This document shows, piece after piece, positions 1-12,137 of a stretch of 64,000 bases of DNA. Position numbers and translations under genes: made by a program. This DNA comes from Gonatopus flavifemur (Eukaryota > Arthropoda > Insecta > Hymenoptera > Dryinidae), in contig JAFFJZ010000003.1 of assembly GCA_018340375.1 (NCBI GenBank), positions 49,445,006-49,509,005 on the forward strand, given 5' to 3'. The first letter of the stretch is position 1, and the number at the start of each line of letters is the position of its first letter. Under the pieces are notes generated by a model, which worked only from the letters and a program-made list of their open reading frames with translations, did not search any database and had not been told where the DNA came from.

Positions 1-70
1 TAGATCTCAGTAGATCTAATCTTTTTTCCTCGGATAATTCTAGATTTTTTAATTCATTAATCAAAGGATC

Positions 71-745
71 TCAATAAGAGGATGTAAACAGTAGTTTGAT
101 CCTGCCATCTAAAAAAAGTGGAATTGATTCAAATTTTCTGGAGGATGTTTTTTGAACTGCTCCTTTTCTTGTTTTATTCCTTTGATGATCCCACTCATGC
201 AAAATCTCCTAACTTTCCTGTTCTATTCTAATAGCTATATGATAAGAATTATATAGTAAGAAGACATGTCTCATAGCATTTATTACAAGAAATCCTAACT
301 GATTGTTTTGATCGTCCTGTTAGTGAGGAAATGTGAATCATGAAGGTATAATTTCATTTATATATTACAACATTCGAAAAGACTGTAGGATTTCTAAATA
401 ATTTTATACCCTTTACAAGGTGTTTATTCAGTATACATATATTTCATTGCTTATCATTTTTAAGTGATCCAAAAGGTAGGAATTCAATTTGATGTAGTAA
501 ATAAAGACTTGAGATAAAAATCAGTAACTGGATTCTCCGAGCGAATTCATTATTGAAGATTTTATTCATCCTCAAGCGAAAAAATACTTACAGTTCACCA
601 GATATGCAATCATACAACGCACGGAAAACATAATCCTGCGGAAAATGTCAAAAAATGCTGTCCCAAGCAGTAGGCAAAGCCGTACCCGGCTCTGCTCGAT
701 TTTTGTCACAGGATGCGCTGGTTTCCACCTGAATTCGCCTGGCAT
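71..745 (-). CDS. Candidate small two-exon membrane protein gene (hypothetical)
   Basis: I do not recognise this protein. On the minus strand an open stretch begins at an ATG at 745 (MPGEFRWKP...) and runs without a stop to a GT donor after 599. A second open stretch from 208 to 71 follows an AG acceptor and ends in TGA. The two join in frame and give about 94 aa. Exon 1 contains a hydrophobic run (residues about 23-33, LCLLLGTAFFD) followed by basic residues. Exon 2 is basic and polar, with EWDHQRNKTRKG near its start. A stronger donor consensus (GTAAGT at 591) lies just downstream, but it does not join in frame to exon 2. Exon 1 is clearly more GC-rich than the surrounding AT-rich DNA, which favours coding. 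The gene could continue beyond the left edge, or both stretches could be chance ORFs. Confidence 0.35.
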
Positions 746-1090
746 TTTCCGTAGAGAAGTTATTCGGATGGTTGGCTAATATGTGACTCTTGAGTGAATC
801 ACAAATTTATGAAGATTCCGCCCACTTGATTTTGATAATTCGATCACTTTGTCCATTATTTCCAGAATAAAGTTCATTTTTTATCAAAATCAACTAAAGA
901 CAGAATCCCATTATCAAAATGATGGAAAAATTGATTGAATTAAATTGTTAAAATTCAATGCATGGATCTTTACAAACATGTGATTGATTGTCAAGTAAAA
1001 TACTGAATCCTCCTGCCGCTGGAGGCCATGCATTACTCAATGAGAATTAATTCATCAGGCCCCAGAGGCTATGGATGTATCTCATTGATA

Positions 1091-1287
1091 GACTGTGGAA
1101 GTTTATGCAAATATAGATTTTTTGTGTTACATATTTTCCATAGATTCTATGTAAAAGATGCAGAATAATATCCTACATCTTCCCATTTGAGAAACAAGTA
1201 TGTAACGTACCATTTTATGTCAATAATGTAAAATATGTAAGAGATATGTAACATGAGAAATCTGTATTTGCATAAACTTCCACAGTC
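1091..1287. mobile_element. MITE with GACTGTGGAAGTTTATGCAA ends (copy 1)
   Basis: The ends are inverted repeats beginning GACTGTGGAAGTTTATGCAA and are flanked by TA on both sides, as expected for a Tc1/mariner-type non-autonomous element. The interior holds a second, imperfect palindrome around a TGTTACATATTT motif. A related copy lies at 22227-22428. It has no coding capacity. Confidence 0.75.
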
Positions 1288-1802
1288 TAGTAATTGAAAG
1301 CATCAAGTAGTCAGGCAAATTTGGATGACTCCTTTTTCCTGTGCATCATACTTCTCGTGTTAAGAGATATTCTTCGCTTAAAAATTTATCCAAAACTTTT
1401 GATAATAAATTCGCTCAGAGAATGAAGTGACTACTGATTTTTGTATTTGACTTCACATCGAACAGGTGACTTTGTACTGAAGGGTGACTTGAAGTTTTCG
1501 TCAACTCATCAAAATTGCTCCTTCACGGTTTGGATTCACTCACTGTTCCCCTGCAGTCTGCACATAATTCAATACATTTTCTCAGTTGAAGCGGCCTCTA
1601 TAAAATACAGTGGTACAGTGGAACCATGAGCATCAAACTTGAATGATTTCGAGAATTGTCTTTAGATTGAAAGGAAATGAGATCTGATATTTTCCCTGTA
1701 AAAAAAGAAATCATTAAAATGATTGGTTACCATTGAAATAAAATTTTTCCAATGAGAAATTTACAGATTGCAAATTAGCTGTTCGAGGATTGAATGGTTC
1801 TA

Positions 1803-1911
1803 AGGAGGCTTCCGAAGTAGTTGATCCAAGTGATCCGGATCACTTTTCAACCAACCAAAAAGCTGGAAAAGTGATCCAGATCACTTGGATTAGCTACTTC
1901 GGAAGCTTCCT
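1803..1911. repeat. Short palindromic MITE-like hairpin
   Basis: This is a near-perfect inverted repeat. The outer arms read AGGAGGCTTCCGAAGTAG and its complement, and the inner arms contain AAGTGATCCRGATCACTT. The arms are separated by about 15 bp. No ORF is present. Confidence 0.7.
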
Positions 1912-2050
1912 AAATAAGTCTGCATCATTTTCAATCAGAGATTTGCACCATCAATCGCTTTGAATGATTTCGTTTTCACAGGTTTTGTCCTAAACTAAAT
2001 TCATAAACTCATCGGAACCAGATGGTCACGGTTCACTTTGACCATACATG

Positions 2051-2527
2051 AGAGAACATGAAGCTCCGACAAACGTTCAGAATAGATCAACATAGATCAG
2101 CCAAAAGCTCTGTTGGAGTCAACTTTGAGGTTTATAAACGTTCCACGAAGGTTCAATGAACATTGAAATGTCCGCTTGAGAATGGTTTCAACCAAGGCCC
2201 ATATAACGTTCAAGATTTCTCGAAGGTTCTCAGAAGTTTCAGTTTTTTAACATAAGTTGTTTTTCACAAGAAAATAATGGATAGAGGAAAGTAATTATGT
2301 GTAATTATAATTCCCCCTGAAATATATTCAACTGAAACTCGAATGAATGTTCGGAGAATCTTGATTAAACGTTCTATGAACCTTTTTTGAAACCATTCTC
2401 AAGCGGACATTTCAATGTTCATTGAACCTTCGTGGAACGTTTACAAACCTGAAAGTTGGCCCCAGCACAGCTTTCGTCTAATCTATGTTTATCTATTCTG
2501 AAAGTTTGTCAGAAGTTCATGTTCTCT
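2051..2527. repeat. Foldback element with about 150-bp arms
   Basis: The left arm (2051-2205) and right arm (2385-2527) are inverted copies that share the run GAACATTGAAATGTCCGCTT. They surround a unique centre of about 180 bp. The element is non-coding. Confidence 0.75.
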
Positions 2528-2536
2528 TCGGGTATC

Positions 2537-2646
2537 CCCAGATAGCATAAGATGCCACTGGGGTGTTTATGAAAGGTTTATAAAACCTAGGGGAGGTTTT
2601 CTGTACGTTCAGGAAACATCCCACGAACACATTTTGCTATTAGGGC
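2537..2646. mobile_element. Short CCCA..AGCA-ended foldback element
   Basis: The left end is CCCCAGATAGCATAAGATGCC and the right end reads TTTTGCTATTAGGG, giving imperfect inverted termini. The body (ACTGG-GTTTATGRAAGGTTTATARAAC...) closely matches 22462-22570. It belongs to the CCCARRYAGCACA family found throughout the window. Confidence 0.6.
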
Positions 2647-2699
2647 CATAATGGGGAGTAATGAAGTTGTATTTTGAAACATAGCTTAAAAAACGTACG

Positions 2700-3030
2700 T
2701 TATTCACTCTATGCTATTACCCTATTGGATTCACCGAGTCCAGTCCGATATTTTCTTTATTCAAAGAAGCTTTCTTCAAACAATGAAAATTTTCTTTCAG
2801 TTGCTAGTTGCTTGGTATAGCGTGAAAAAAAATTGTCAACGCCAAGCACACATCTTCTTTTAGGGATAAGAAGAAAGGACATTTTTTTGAGATTAAGGTG
2901 ATACTAGCGACGATATCGGGCTTTTTATCGTATAAGCGTGTCCTTTTCTAACTAACGTGCTCGAATGGTAACGCTAGTATCCCCTTGAGAAAATATGTTT
3001 TTGGCGAATGTTAGTTTTTCTCTCAGTATA
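2700..3030. mobile_element. Remnant of a CACTGAGAGAAAAA-type element with a nested MITE
   Basis: The segment containing CACCGAGTCCAGTCCGATATT resembles the interior of the element at 36647-36890. The right end shows TTTTTCTCTCAGT, the terminus of that family. A GATACTAGCG-type MITE (2893-2986) is inserted inside it, flanked by GAGA on both sides. Confidence 0.5.
2893..2986. mobile_element. GATACTAGCG-ended MITE
   Basis: The left end reads TTAAGGTGATACTAGCG and the right end CGCTAGTATCCCCTT. A GAGA duplication on both sides is a possible target-site duplication. It belongs to the family also seen at 19662, 19865, 22068, 25758 and 28481. Confidence 0.65.
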
Positions 3031-4130
3031 CTCCCATGTCGCAAATTCCAGACAAATCCGGACGAATCCTAGCAGTTCCCGGGACAAATACCAAGCAGTT
3101 CCTGTCCAGATCTGCCTGGACACATGAAAATTATAAAAATCACATGGTATTTACAGATACAAGGATCGTTTAAAGGCAGCGGAAAGGTTTGCAAAGACTT
3201 CGAGCTTCCATTATTTGATGGAGAATTCTAACAAAGCACAACGAATATTTTTCACCATGCAGTGGCAAAATTTGAAAAAAAACCTAAAGGACGTAAATTC
3301 TCGATGGACCATAAAATTCTTGCACTGGCGCTGTACAAACAGTCACCCAAAGCGTACCGTTTTCTGCAGCAGATATTCATCTTGCCGTCTGATGTCACAT
3401 TGAGAGCATTATCAAAAAAATTACCATTGAATACTGGAATCCATGAGCAAGTAATAGACCGATTGAAACAAATTTCTGCTACCTTTCCACATGAAAAAGA
3501 TCGACTATGCAGTTTGATCTGGGATGAAATATCTTTGAAACCACACTTGGATTACGATCCTATTAACAGAAAAATTCTGGGATTCCACGATATTGGTCAT
3601 AAAATTCAACCACAATTCGCAGACCACGCCTCAGTGATGATGCTTCGATCAATAGGAAGAAATTGGAAAATTCCAATATACTATGGATTTTGTGAAGGAG
3701 GAGTTAAATCAACCGATTTAATAAAAGTCATTAGATCTGCCATTACAGCCACGCATGAGAGTGGCTTCAAAATCATTTGCACAATATGTGTTCAGGCGCC
3801 TACAAATGTTGCAACAATCAGACAACTAATTGGACAGTCATTTTTTGAAGAAGGAAAATCTATTCATCGTGATCATGTTGGTTAGTGAATCTGAGGTGTA
3901 GTCTTCCCAGATGCGAATTTCCGGATGGACGGGATTCCCAAATTCGCATGCGAACTGGAATCCCCGGCAGGTTCTGAACGTGTAATTTTCATATACTTGT
4001 GACAGTCCTGATCTTTTCTGATTCTACTTGATAAAACTGTCGTATCTAAAACATATGATTTAGGCAAACAAGTTTTATTGAGTATATAATGATTATCGTC
4101 ATGTCGTAACGTATGTTGTATAAGACCCAC

Positions 4131-4381
4131 CCCAGATAGCAAAAGTTGCCGAGCAACTTTTCTTCAACTGGTGTTGTCCAATTTTCATAATGTTACTGGG
4201 AATTTGATGAATACACGATTGAAATATTGCAGCAACTTTCTAGCAACATAATGATAATTTTGATGTTTACAGCATATTGCTATGCATTTGGCGAAGCAAT
4301 CACCCCGCAAATTCTCAACAACTGATGGCATGGAGTTGTTGGGAATTTGCTGTGAATCTCTCTAGCATTCCGCTGTCTGGG
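4131..4381. mobile_element. CCCAGATAGCA-ended foldback element in P intron
   Basis: The left end is CCCAGATAGCAAAAGTTGCC and the right end CATTCCGCTGTCTGGG. The interior carries repeated AGCAACTTT motifs in both orientations. It lies in the long first intron of the P-like transposase, so it is probably a later insertion. Confidence 0.6.
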
Positions 4382-5270
4382 ATATGTATTATATAATAGT
4401 CAATATAAAATGTAACTTCTTACGATGTCTTATTGACTTATTAGAATTGTACATTATTCATGTTTGAAATGAATGTCCTGAAAACATAGGAATTTAGTAT
4501 GAAACGTCTCAATTCTTGTAACATTTTTCAATTTCATATTCATATTTCATGCATCTGTAAGGTAAATAATTTGTACATAAAACATGAAATTTATTTTCAT
4601 ATTGTACGTACATGGGGTATGCAAAATTGGAAAATGTTATAAAGAAATATTGTGAAATACATCTTTGATAGAGGATTGACTATCTTTCATAACAAGTGAA
4701 TTCAATTCGCGAAAAACGTTCATCGAACTTGTTCGATAAAAATTTTTTTTTCTTTCCAGAACCTACGTTTAAACATAATGGAGCTCAGATCATTTCAATT
4801 TTCGATCCACCTCATAATATAAAAACAATGAGAAATAATATGATGACGAAAGATCTGGAATATGATATTGAAATGCACCAAAAACCAGCACCCTGCTCGA
4901 TGGTCCAAAATAAAAATGAAAATATTAATCCACGTAACATTGGTGTAAAACCGCATGATGGAAATAAGGAAAGAAAGTTTGCTAAATGGCAACACGTCGA
5001 AACCGCATATAAAATGGATTTACATGACGTTGATTTTACAAGAAGACTGCGAAAAGTTACAGATCGTCATATTGATCCAAAAAAGGTCCCAAAAATGCGG
5101 GTTAAGCACGCGGTACAGGTGTTGAGTCGAAGCATGGCCAATTATATTGCCCACGAAGCTAATCACAAAGGTAAAGTGTATAATTGCACCTATTATGGAT
5201 TAATCGACATTTCTACATTTTGATTATATTTTTTAGGCTCTCTGGAAACTACAGAAGGTGATATGTCAAT

Positions 5271-7674
5271 TAGGGATGCACCGGATCAGGTTTTTGCCGG
5301 ATACCGGATAATCCGGCCGGATCGCAATTGCCAGATAATCCGGCCAAATATCCGGCGGCCGGATATTGAACATTTTTTCGTATTGATTAAGAAAAATTGA
5401 AGAAAACTTGGAATTTATATCAACAATCTCGTTTCTCTGAAAATGCTCATTTCCTATACTCAGAACAAGTCATAATTCTTATCAATCAGTTCTTATTCGT
5501 AATAAAGGATTGGATATAACTCGTATAGTTATGGATAACTCGTTTAGTTCTTTCATTCTTTCCAATCATTCCTAACAAATTCATACGTGACAGTTAATTT
5601 ATAGTAATCCTAACGCTGCTGTCCTAGTTTCTATATTATAGACCCAGACAGCACAAGAATTGTAAAAGAGCTCATAATGAATGCAATGTATTATTGAAGA
5701 ACCTGATTGGACCTCGTGTTGTATCTAGGGAATACTATGGAAGACTATACCATCTCGAACCCCCGGAATTTTTTATCACGAGTAAGGCATCAAATCCTCG
5801 ACTGTGCATTAACCCGAACATTCATTTGCTCAAACTCCATTGGCCCAAATTCTATCAAACATCTCTTTCCAATTCTCAAGTCAAACAAAGGGAGGGGGGG
5901 GGGGGAGATAATTGTTGCACTGAAAATGTACATCAAACTTGAAATTTTCCGGTAAATGAATATTCGGACAAATGAGCAGTCGGGCAATTGATGCCCTGCC
6001 GGATTGTATTTATCGAAAAAACAGGAGGCCAAATGCTACCTCTGAAGAGCTACCTTCTGCAGTAATATACTTTACGAATCGCAAAAGTTTGGAGCTGATT
6101 TCCGAAGAATCGCACGTGTACGTGAACCTTAGGCACTTTTGTGAAAAACCATTTTCATCCCAGATTTATTATAAATCAGAGATTTATTTCAGTTGAAGGA
6201 TTGTTGTTCCCGTTAAACAAAGCATTATTGAAGTAAATCAAAATGTTGATCTTGCTCTATTGAAATAATATAGTCATTTGATTCAAAAAATTTTATAGTT
6301 CACCACTAGAGAGCGCAGAGGTTCAATCATTATAGATACGATTTTGCAAATATTTACACTCTCTCTGCCGTAACCTAGTGTTCACTAAACATCGATAGCT
6401 ATGAAATCGATGAACATCGATGTTGTTACATCGTATAACGATATAGCATCGACTTGGGTAGGGGCTGAATTTGCCGAATGAACATTTCGCCGAATAGACA
6501 TGATTTGACAATCGATAGTCACTTTTCAGTGATCACTAGAAATTACTAGCGATTGTCAAATTATGTCTATTCGGCGAAAATTTCGTTTGGCGAATTTACC
6601 CCCTACCATCGACCTGATATCGATCGATAAGATTTAACAAGATTCAACAAATTTTCTTCTGAAATAGCCCGTAACATTAGCCATTAATAATTCGACATGA
6701 ATGACTCAAGTCATGAAAAAAAAGTCCCACGCCATTGATCACTGTATTCACATTTATCAAATGTATTCATTGCTTCAGTATAGTATATTCCCAGATAAGG
6801 AAAATATGCTCATAATGGTACCATATTGGACCCATGGCAAAGAAGAAAAATGTTGGCATGATGGTACCAAGGTGTTTCTGTATCAAACACCGTTATTGGG
6901 GACAATCCATGTGAGCATTATGTTCCTCAATCATTGATGAAATATCGATGCATGATGTGGCATTTGAAACAAGAGCCAATGATGGTGTTACATTTATGGC
7001 ATCATGGATGCATTATGAGAAACCATTTCGCTCAAACATAATGGATATATTATTGACGCATACCGTGGCATCAAAAACAAGAGCGAACTCATAATTTTTT
7101 CCAACACTTTATTGGGCCGTTCGTGCTCAACAAAGTAATCGCTATTAAATTTTCTCCGTGCACTAAATCTCACTAAATCTCATTGAAACTTTTCAAATCG
7201 GCTATAACCAGATCATTGTACAGTGAGTGAAGAAAGTCCGTGTTGGTTCCAACGGTAGATTTTTGGTATTCTGTCATTATTTTCAAAATTTTGAAACATT
7301 GCTCTCATTGATTGAGTGGATAACGAGTTCTGATGTTTTTTTATTATGCATCAGAGGGGTTACAATACTGCGAACTACAACAAAATTCCAAAAATCTGCC
7401 CGTTGGAACGGACACTGACTTTTCTACTCCCTGTACAAGATTCAATCAGATATGGCAAGATTCAACAGATTTCTTTAATTGGGGAAAACTGAAAAGTTCC
7501 ACTGAATATCATTTGAACAATATTTCAATAAAATTGAACAAGAGATTCATCCTCTGGGATAATATGAATTTTATAGAAATTTTATTCAGTATCCGGCCGG
7601 ATATGTGTCCAATCCAGCGGTCCGGCCGGATAGGCCGGATACCGGATCAGGGCCGGATATCCGGTGCATCCCTA
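5271..7674. mobile_element. hAT-type non-autonomous transposon
   Basis: The ends are inverted repeats TAGGGATGCACCGGAT. They are flanked by an exact 8-bp duplication, ATGTCAAT, at 5263-5270 and 7675-7682, which is the hAT hallmark. Both subterminal regions are packed with CCGGATA/TATCCGG motifs, the usual transposase-binding-like repeats of hAT elements. No hAT transposase is visible inside. The body contains a nested MITE (6458-6606) and a CCCAGACAGCACAAG half-terminus at 5643. The element interrupts an exon of the P-like transposase, so it inserted later than that element. Confidence 0.85.
6458..6606. mobile_element. GTAGGGGG-ended MITE (copy 1)
   Basis: Imperfect inverted ends run from GTAGGGGCTGAATTTGCCG to the complement of CGGCGAAAATTTCG...CCCCCTAC. 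Inside is a second stem containing GACAATCG.TAGT and its partner ACTAGCGATTGTC. A related copy sits at 42195-42310. Confidence 0.65.
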
Positions 7675-8789
7675 ATGTCAATGCCTTCCGAAGCTAAAAA
7701 CACTGCCCATGTTTTAAAATTCTTCAACGACGTGTATGATTCTGTGAATAGTTACAGAACAAATCGTGCTACTGCATTTGCACCATGGCGTAAATATATT
7801 TCAAAAACAAGTGGTCATGAGAAATTTTGGACTGATGCAGCAGAAACAATATCCAAGATGAGATTCGTGGACCGTATATATCATCGAGCAGTACCAAAAG
7901 TGCCATCATTGAAGAACTTCTCATTCACATTGAAAAATTTTCCAATTATTGCAAAAAGCAGTGCTAGATGCTGGAATTGAACGTTTTGGAGGCCGCGAAT
8001 TAAATCAAGACCCTTTGGAAAATTTCTTTGGGATGATTCGGAACCAAGGTCATCAAAATACCAATCCTTCCTGTTTGCAATTTACTTCTGCTTACAAAAC
8101 TTTACTAATTAATACCGTTTTATGTCCTCATGCAATGAACTCAAATTGTATGGACGACAAAACAGATTTTCTTTTCAATTTGAGAGATTTGCTTGAAAAT
8201 AAAAATTCTAATTCATCAAAAAATGTCGAAGTTGTTCCGATGGTGAGTTATAACCTGATGACTAAACGTTCCGAATCCTCAGAAGAACCTAGTAAATACG
8301 AAGTATGTGAGGACATAATTCACAATGCTTATGGCTGTAGTCGCTTATTAAGGAAAATATTTGCAGCTGATAAAGAAATTGCCAAGTGCAAGAAATGCAG
8401 AAAAGCAGGTAAGAAATTTGACAATTCTGGAAGATTGAAACTTTTTCGACAACAATTCAATCTGATACATTTTGAGTTGTCCCATATCATGGCTTCGAAA
8501 TGTCATTTTCCAGATATTTTAAATATTTTGCGATCTGAAATAAAAAATATTTATAATTTTGAATGGTTTGACTGTGAACATAAACGAAAATTTGAAAGTA
8601 TTTTTACATCTAAAATGGCTGCAGTATTCATGTTCAATTGGATCAATATAATAAACAACGTTTTAAACGGCAAAAGTAGAAACGCGACAAAATATCCAAT
8701 CTTTTGTTATATAACGAGTTTTTCCGTAGGTAAAAGACGAAAAATCCCGTTATATACGTAAAAGAAAATGAAGTACTTTCCCAACCGGA

Positions 8790-8880
8790 GTGGCTCGATT
8801 GGAAAAGCGAGTGGGTACCCGCTCCTGGTTTTAAGCTCTCGATAAGATATAAATTCTCTTATCTTGCACCCCCAGTGTAG
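8790..8880 (+). other. Possible tRNA-derived (SINE-like) fragment
   Basis: TGGCTCGATTGG resembles a Pol III A box, and GGTTTTAAGCTC about 30 bp downstream resembles a B box, with a GAGTGGG/CCCGCTC stem between them. No complete cloverleaf can be drawn. The match may be chance. Confidence 0.2.
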
Positions 8881-9059
8881 TGGTTAAAGGTTAAAGTGAA
8901 AGAAATTTAGATGTGGAGGAATTCGTTCAACAAATGCTTTATTCCATTCAAAGAATCCATGGAAAACATGAAACAGATGAGATTTTGTTTATAAACATAC
9001 ATATGAGAATCTCCGAAAAATGATCTGAATGTACAGTGAGTAAAACAGGTATAATCTTG

Positions 9060-9482
9060 GTTTATTGATGTTTCTACAAGAGTTCTCGAACAGGAACTCG
9101 TAATATACAAAAGGCGAACATATATAATTCTATTACAGATGATTCTAAGAGAGTTTTCGAGAGGAAACTCGTAATGTACAAAGATTGAAAGTATATAATT
9201 TTATTCCAGATGATTCTGCAAGAGTTTTCGGAACGAAACTCGTAATGTACAATGAATGAAAACCGAATGTGTACTTATTTCAGATGGAACTACGAGTTTT
9301 TTACAGAAAGAACCTCGTAATGTACAAATATTGAAAGTATATAATTTGATGATAGATGTTTCTAACGAGAGTTTTTTCGGAACGAAATTCGTAATGTACA
9401 CTGGATGAAAACCGAATGTGTACTTATTTCAGATGGAACTACGAGAGTTTTTCAGAAAGAAACTCGTAATGTACAATGAATG
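9060..9482. repeat. Tandem repeat array, about 72-80 bp units
   Basis: About six units share the core GAAACTCGTAATGTACAA followed by an AGATG.TTCT...GAGAGTTTTTC segment. Two unit types are present. One contains GAAAGTATATAATTT; the other contains GAAAACCGAATGTGTACTTA and occurs twice in nearly identical form. This is a short satellite-like array with no coding potential. Confidence 0.75.
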
Positions 9483-9663
9483 AAAACCAAGCAAATTCCC
9501 TTGGAGTCGTGTATACCGTGTGTATAGAGGAGGAGGAAGAAAGAACTAATATATCTTTCTTTTCTCTTTTTGCTCTTGACTCACCGTGGTGGGAAAGACG
9601 AGTACACGTTAGGTACTTCTTTCCGATCAAAAGGCAACGAGGTGCTGGTTACTTCTGATGGTC

Positions 9664-9703
<40 letters not shown>

Positions 9704-12130
9704 GGACGAAGATTGCAGACGTGCTGGTTCTCGATTAAAAATTTTTCGCGATTTGAATGCCCAAAAAGAATTAGTCGATTACACTGAACTTCACTGATTT
9801 TATTATAACAGGAAAAAAAAACTGATTCTATTCGCGAATCTCGGTTGGAGTATGAACTTATTCTACAAAGTCACGTTTCACTAAGTGGCAATCGTGGCTA
9901 AGGCAAAAGGAATGATTTTTTTGAGAAACGTTGCGTTGGAAAAAATTATTGAACATGAGTTTCCTACAAAAGACGCCGTGGAACCTTCCAAAGGGACATA
10001 CTTTTACGATTTATTGCGAACTTGAAGTATGTAATCGTCAACTTGGCCTCAATCGTATCCTCGTTTCTACCCTCTTGCGGAAAAGGACGGACTTGTCTTC
10101 ACGTATGGAAAATCGGCTGCTCAACAAAACTTTCGCGTAACGAATCTCCCGATTTTCCATTGACCGTCCTATTTACGTGTTTTTCATCTGGATGATGGAA
10201 CACGCCAGATCCTGGCAAGAGGGGTTTTTCTGCCGACTCAACTGCCTGATCAGCAGTGATTAGTCAACTTGGTATTCGTGAAGAGAGAGAGACACGGGTA
10301 TATGGGTACCGTGAACAAAGATAGCGAATTCACGGGCCTCGAAAATATGCATCGATGTGGACATCGATGCGAGCTCTGACCTAGATTTCTTTCTTCCTGC
10401 TCAGCGTTTTGTTTGAGCGTACATTTATTTCTTACGTGCTATGGGTCGATATATGTATATGTTCATATATATATATTTTAAATAATGTTCGCGACCCGAC
10501 TTCCCTTTGATTCGAAATAGGCCACGCACCGGAATACAGGCGGGAATAGGGGTTGTATTCTTCTGTATTCCAGGAGCGAGATTCATCGTCACGTAACACT
10601 TTCAAAAAGCTGTTCATAAAAGTCGAGAATATAAAAAGAATCCAAATAGTAATGTATTAATATTGTTATTGTATGTTATATATTCATTTAATATGACTGC
10701 AAAAGATTAATACACAATCTGGTACTCATGATCAAGCGAGGAATTCTATTTTTCCTTATCAATGGAGTAATAGACTGTGTAATAATTTATTCTCAAATTA
10801 CCATGTTAACCAAAATTTGTTTCAAGTAGCGTTGATCTGTAAATTCTAATTCTAATTACTGTTTCTCATCATTTGATTTACTCTGAATTCTTACTGGTAT
10901 TATGAGCAAGTTTCTAATCTTTTTCATGTTTCGCTTATTCATTCGCGCATTTGAAATATTTGGAGAAACTGTGCAAAAAAGTTTTTTCTTCGAATGTTTT
11001 ACTAGTCTCAGTCACATGATTTTATCAGTATTTAAACATTTCTCTGTACAATTCAATTCAAAAGTGAAACGTGAACAATCATAATATATTCCAGCTTATA
11101 AACAGTAATGCACAAGTATAAGAAACAGCAACTGAGCTAACATCAAGATATCTCTCAAAAATGGCTTGCCGAGCAATCTTGAAGATATTTTGGCGAGGCA
11201 TCTTTAAGGAAAATTATCACAATGTTTCAAACATTGTGGAAGCTTCATGAGGAAGATTGCCTTCCTTGAATTAGGTGAATTGACTTGAGGGAATGATGTT
11301 TTATAATTAAGCTATTATTAAATCTCAGTCAAAGGTGATGTAACGATTTTATAAGTGTGTAATTGTAATTGCATTTTATTCAAGACTAGTGCCTGATTGG
11401 AATGTGATTAATTTCACATTACTTTATTACGCACAAATTATTATCAAACCAATTCATATAGTATTTATCATACCATAATGATGATGATGATGAAAAATCA
11501 TATTGAAAGTACAGAAAAAATTAGAAAAAAGTATTAGGCATTCTTTAGGTAGGAATAATAGATATAACTTCATGATACAGAAGTTTTTCTATCCATACTT
11601 GGAACTACAACTACTTTATAGAACAGATATGGGATACTGGTGACTGGAATGTGATAATGATTCCGCACTGTGATATTTACATGTAGGCATTTTTCAAATT
11701 TCTTAATAAAAATACTAAACATTATGAAAATGTAAAACATTACAATAATATATCTAAGCATAAAATGTTATCATCCTTTGAAGTTTATCATATTCTAGTT
11801 TTAATAAATAAATGCAGGTGTAGATTTATAATAATGTCACGAACATGTTGTCCGCACATGTTAAAGTCTTTAGAAAATTGTAGTATGATGATGATGATAG
11901 TTGTATGGAATTTGCTCCCAATTCATTACATTTTATACTGGACTTGAAATTCATATAGATCCTGATTTTTGAGAGAAATGAAATGATTAATGAGTATGGA
12001 AACATTGATGCATTATTAACTTTTTGTTACTTCAATCGAACCTCATTGATATATGATTTCAATTCTGCCATATTCTAATGCCGTGAATTCATTGTAATTT
12101 TGTGACATTCTACAAAACAAATTGTGAGAA
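9483..12130. other. Intergenic stretch without a recognised gene
   Basis: It holds a (CT)n microsatellite at 9669-9700 and a perfect short palindrome GCATCGATG-TGGA-CATCGATGC near 10350. An open stretch at about 9895-10031 (+), ending in ...FPTKDAVEPSKGTYFYDLLRT, looks protein-like but lacks a start and partners. The 9.5-10.4 kb part is richer in CpG than the rest, so an unrecognised exon or promoter is possible. From 10.6 to 12.1 kb I see only AT-rich DNA. Confidence 0.4.
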
Positions 12131-12137
12131 ACGTACA

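Larger units (their letters stand above)
3150..8761 (+). pseudogene. P-element-like (THAP9-type) transposase, broken
   Basis: The pieces in order match P-element transposases. An exon starts after the acceptor at 3149. The catalytic-core start includes ALALYKQSPKAYRFLQQIF and DEISLKPHLDY (3262-3880). A stretch from 4760 carries SIFDPPHNIKTMRNN, where P proteins have the DVPHLLKS-type motif. The C-terminal part from about 7950 carries NQDPLENFFGMIRNQG, the P/THAP9 signature. Two introns remain recognisable: about 3880-4759 and 5171-5236 (GTAAAG...TTTTTTAG). Damage includes a frameshift near 3255, a hAT insertion at 5271-7674 that falls inside a codon run, and a frameshift between about 7905 and 7950. 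I found no N-terminal THAP zinc finger. This is a dead copy, probably an old horizontally acquired or vertically decayed P-like transposon; P terminal repeats were not identified. Confidence 0.8.

Noticed and set aside
7333..7674. N-terminal part of an open frame running into the P-like transposase
   Set aside because: It is hAT end sequence that happens to be in frame with the P-like exon after the insertion.
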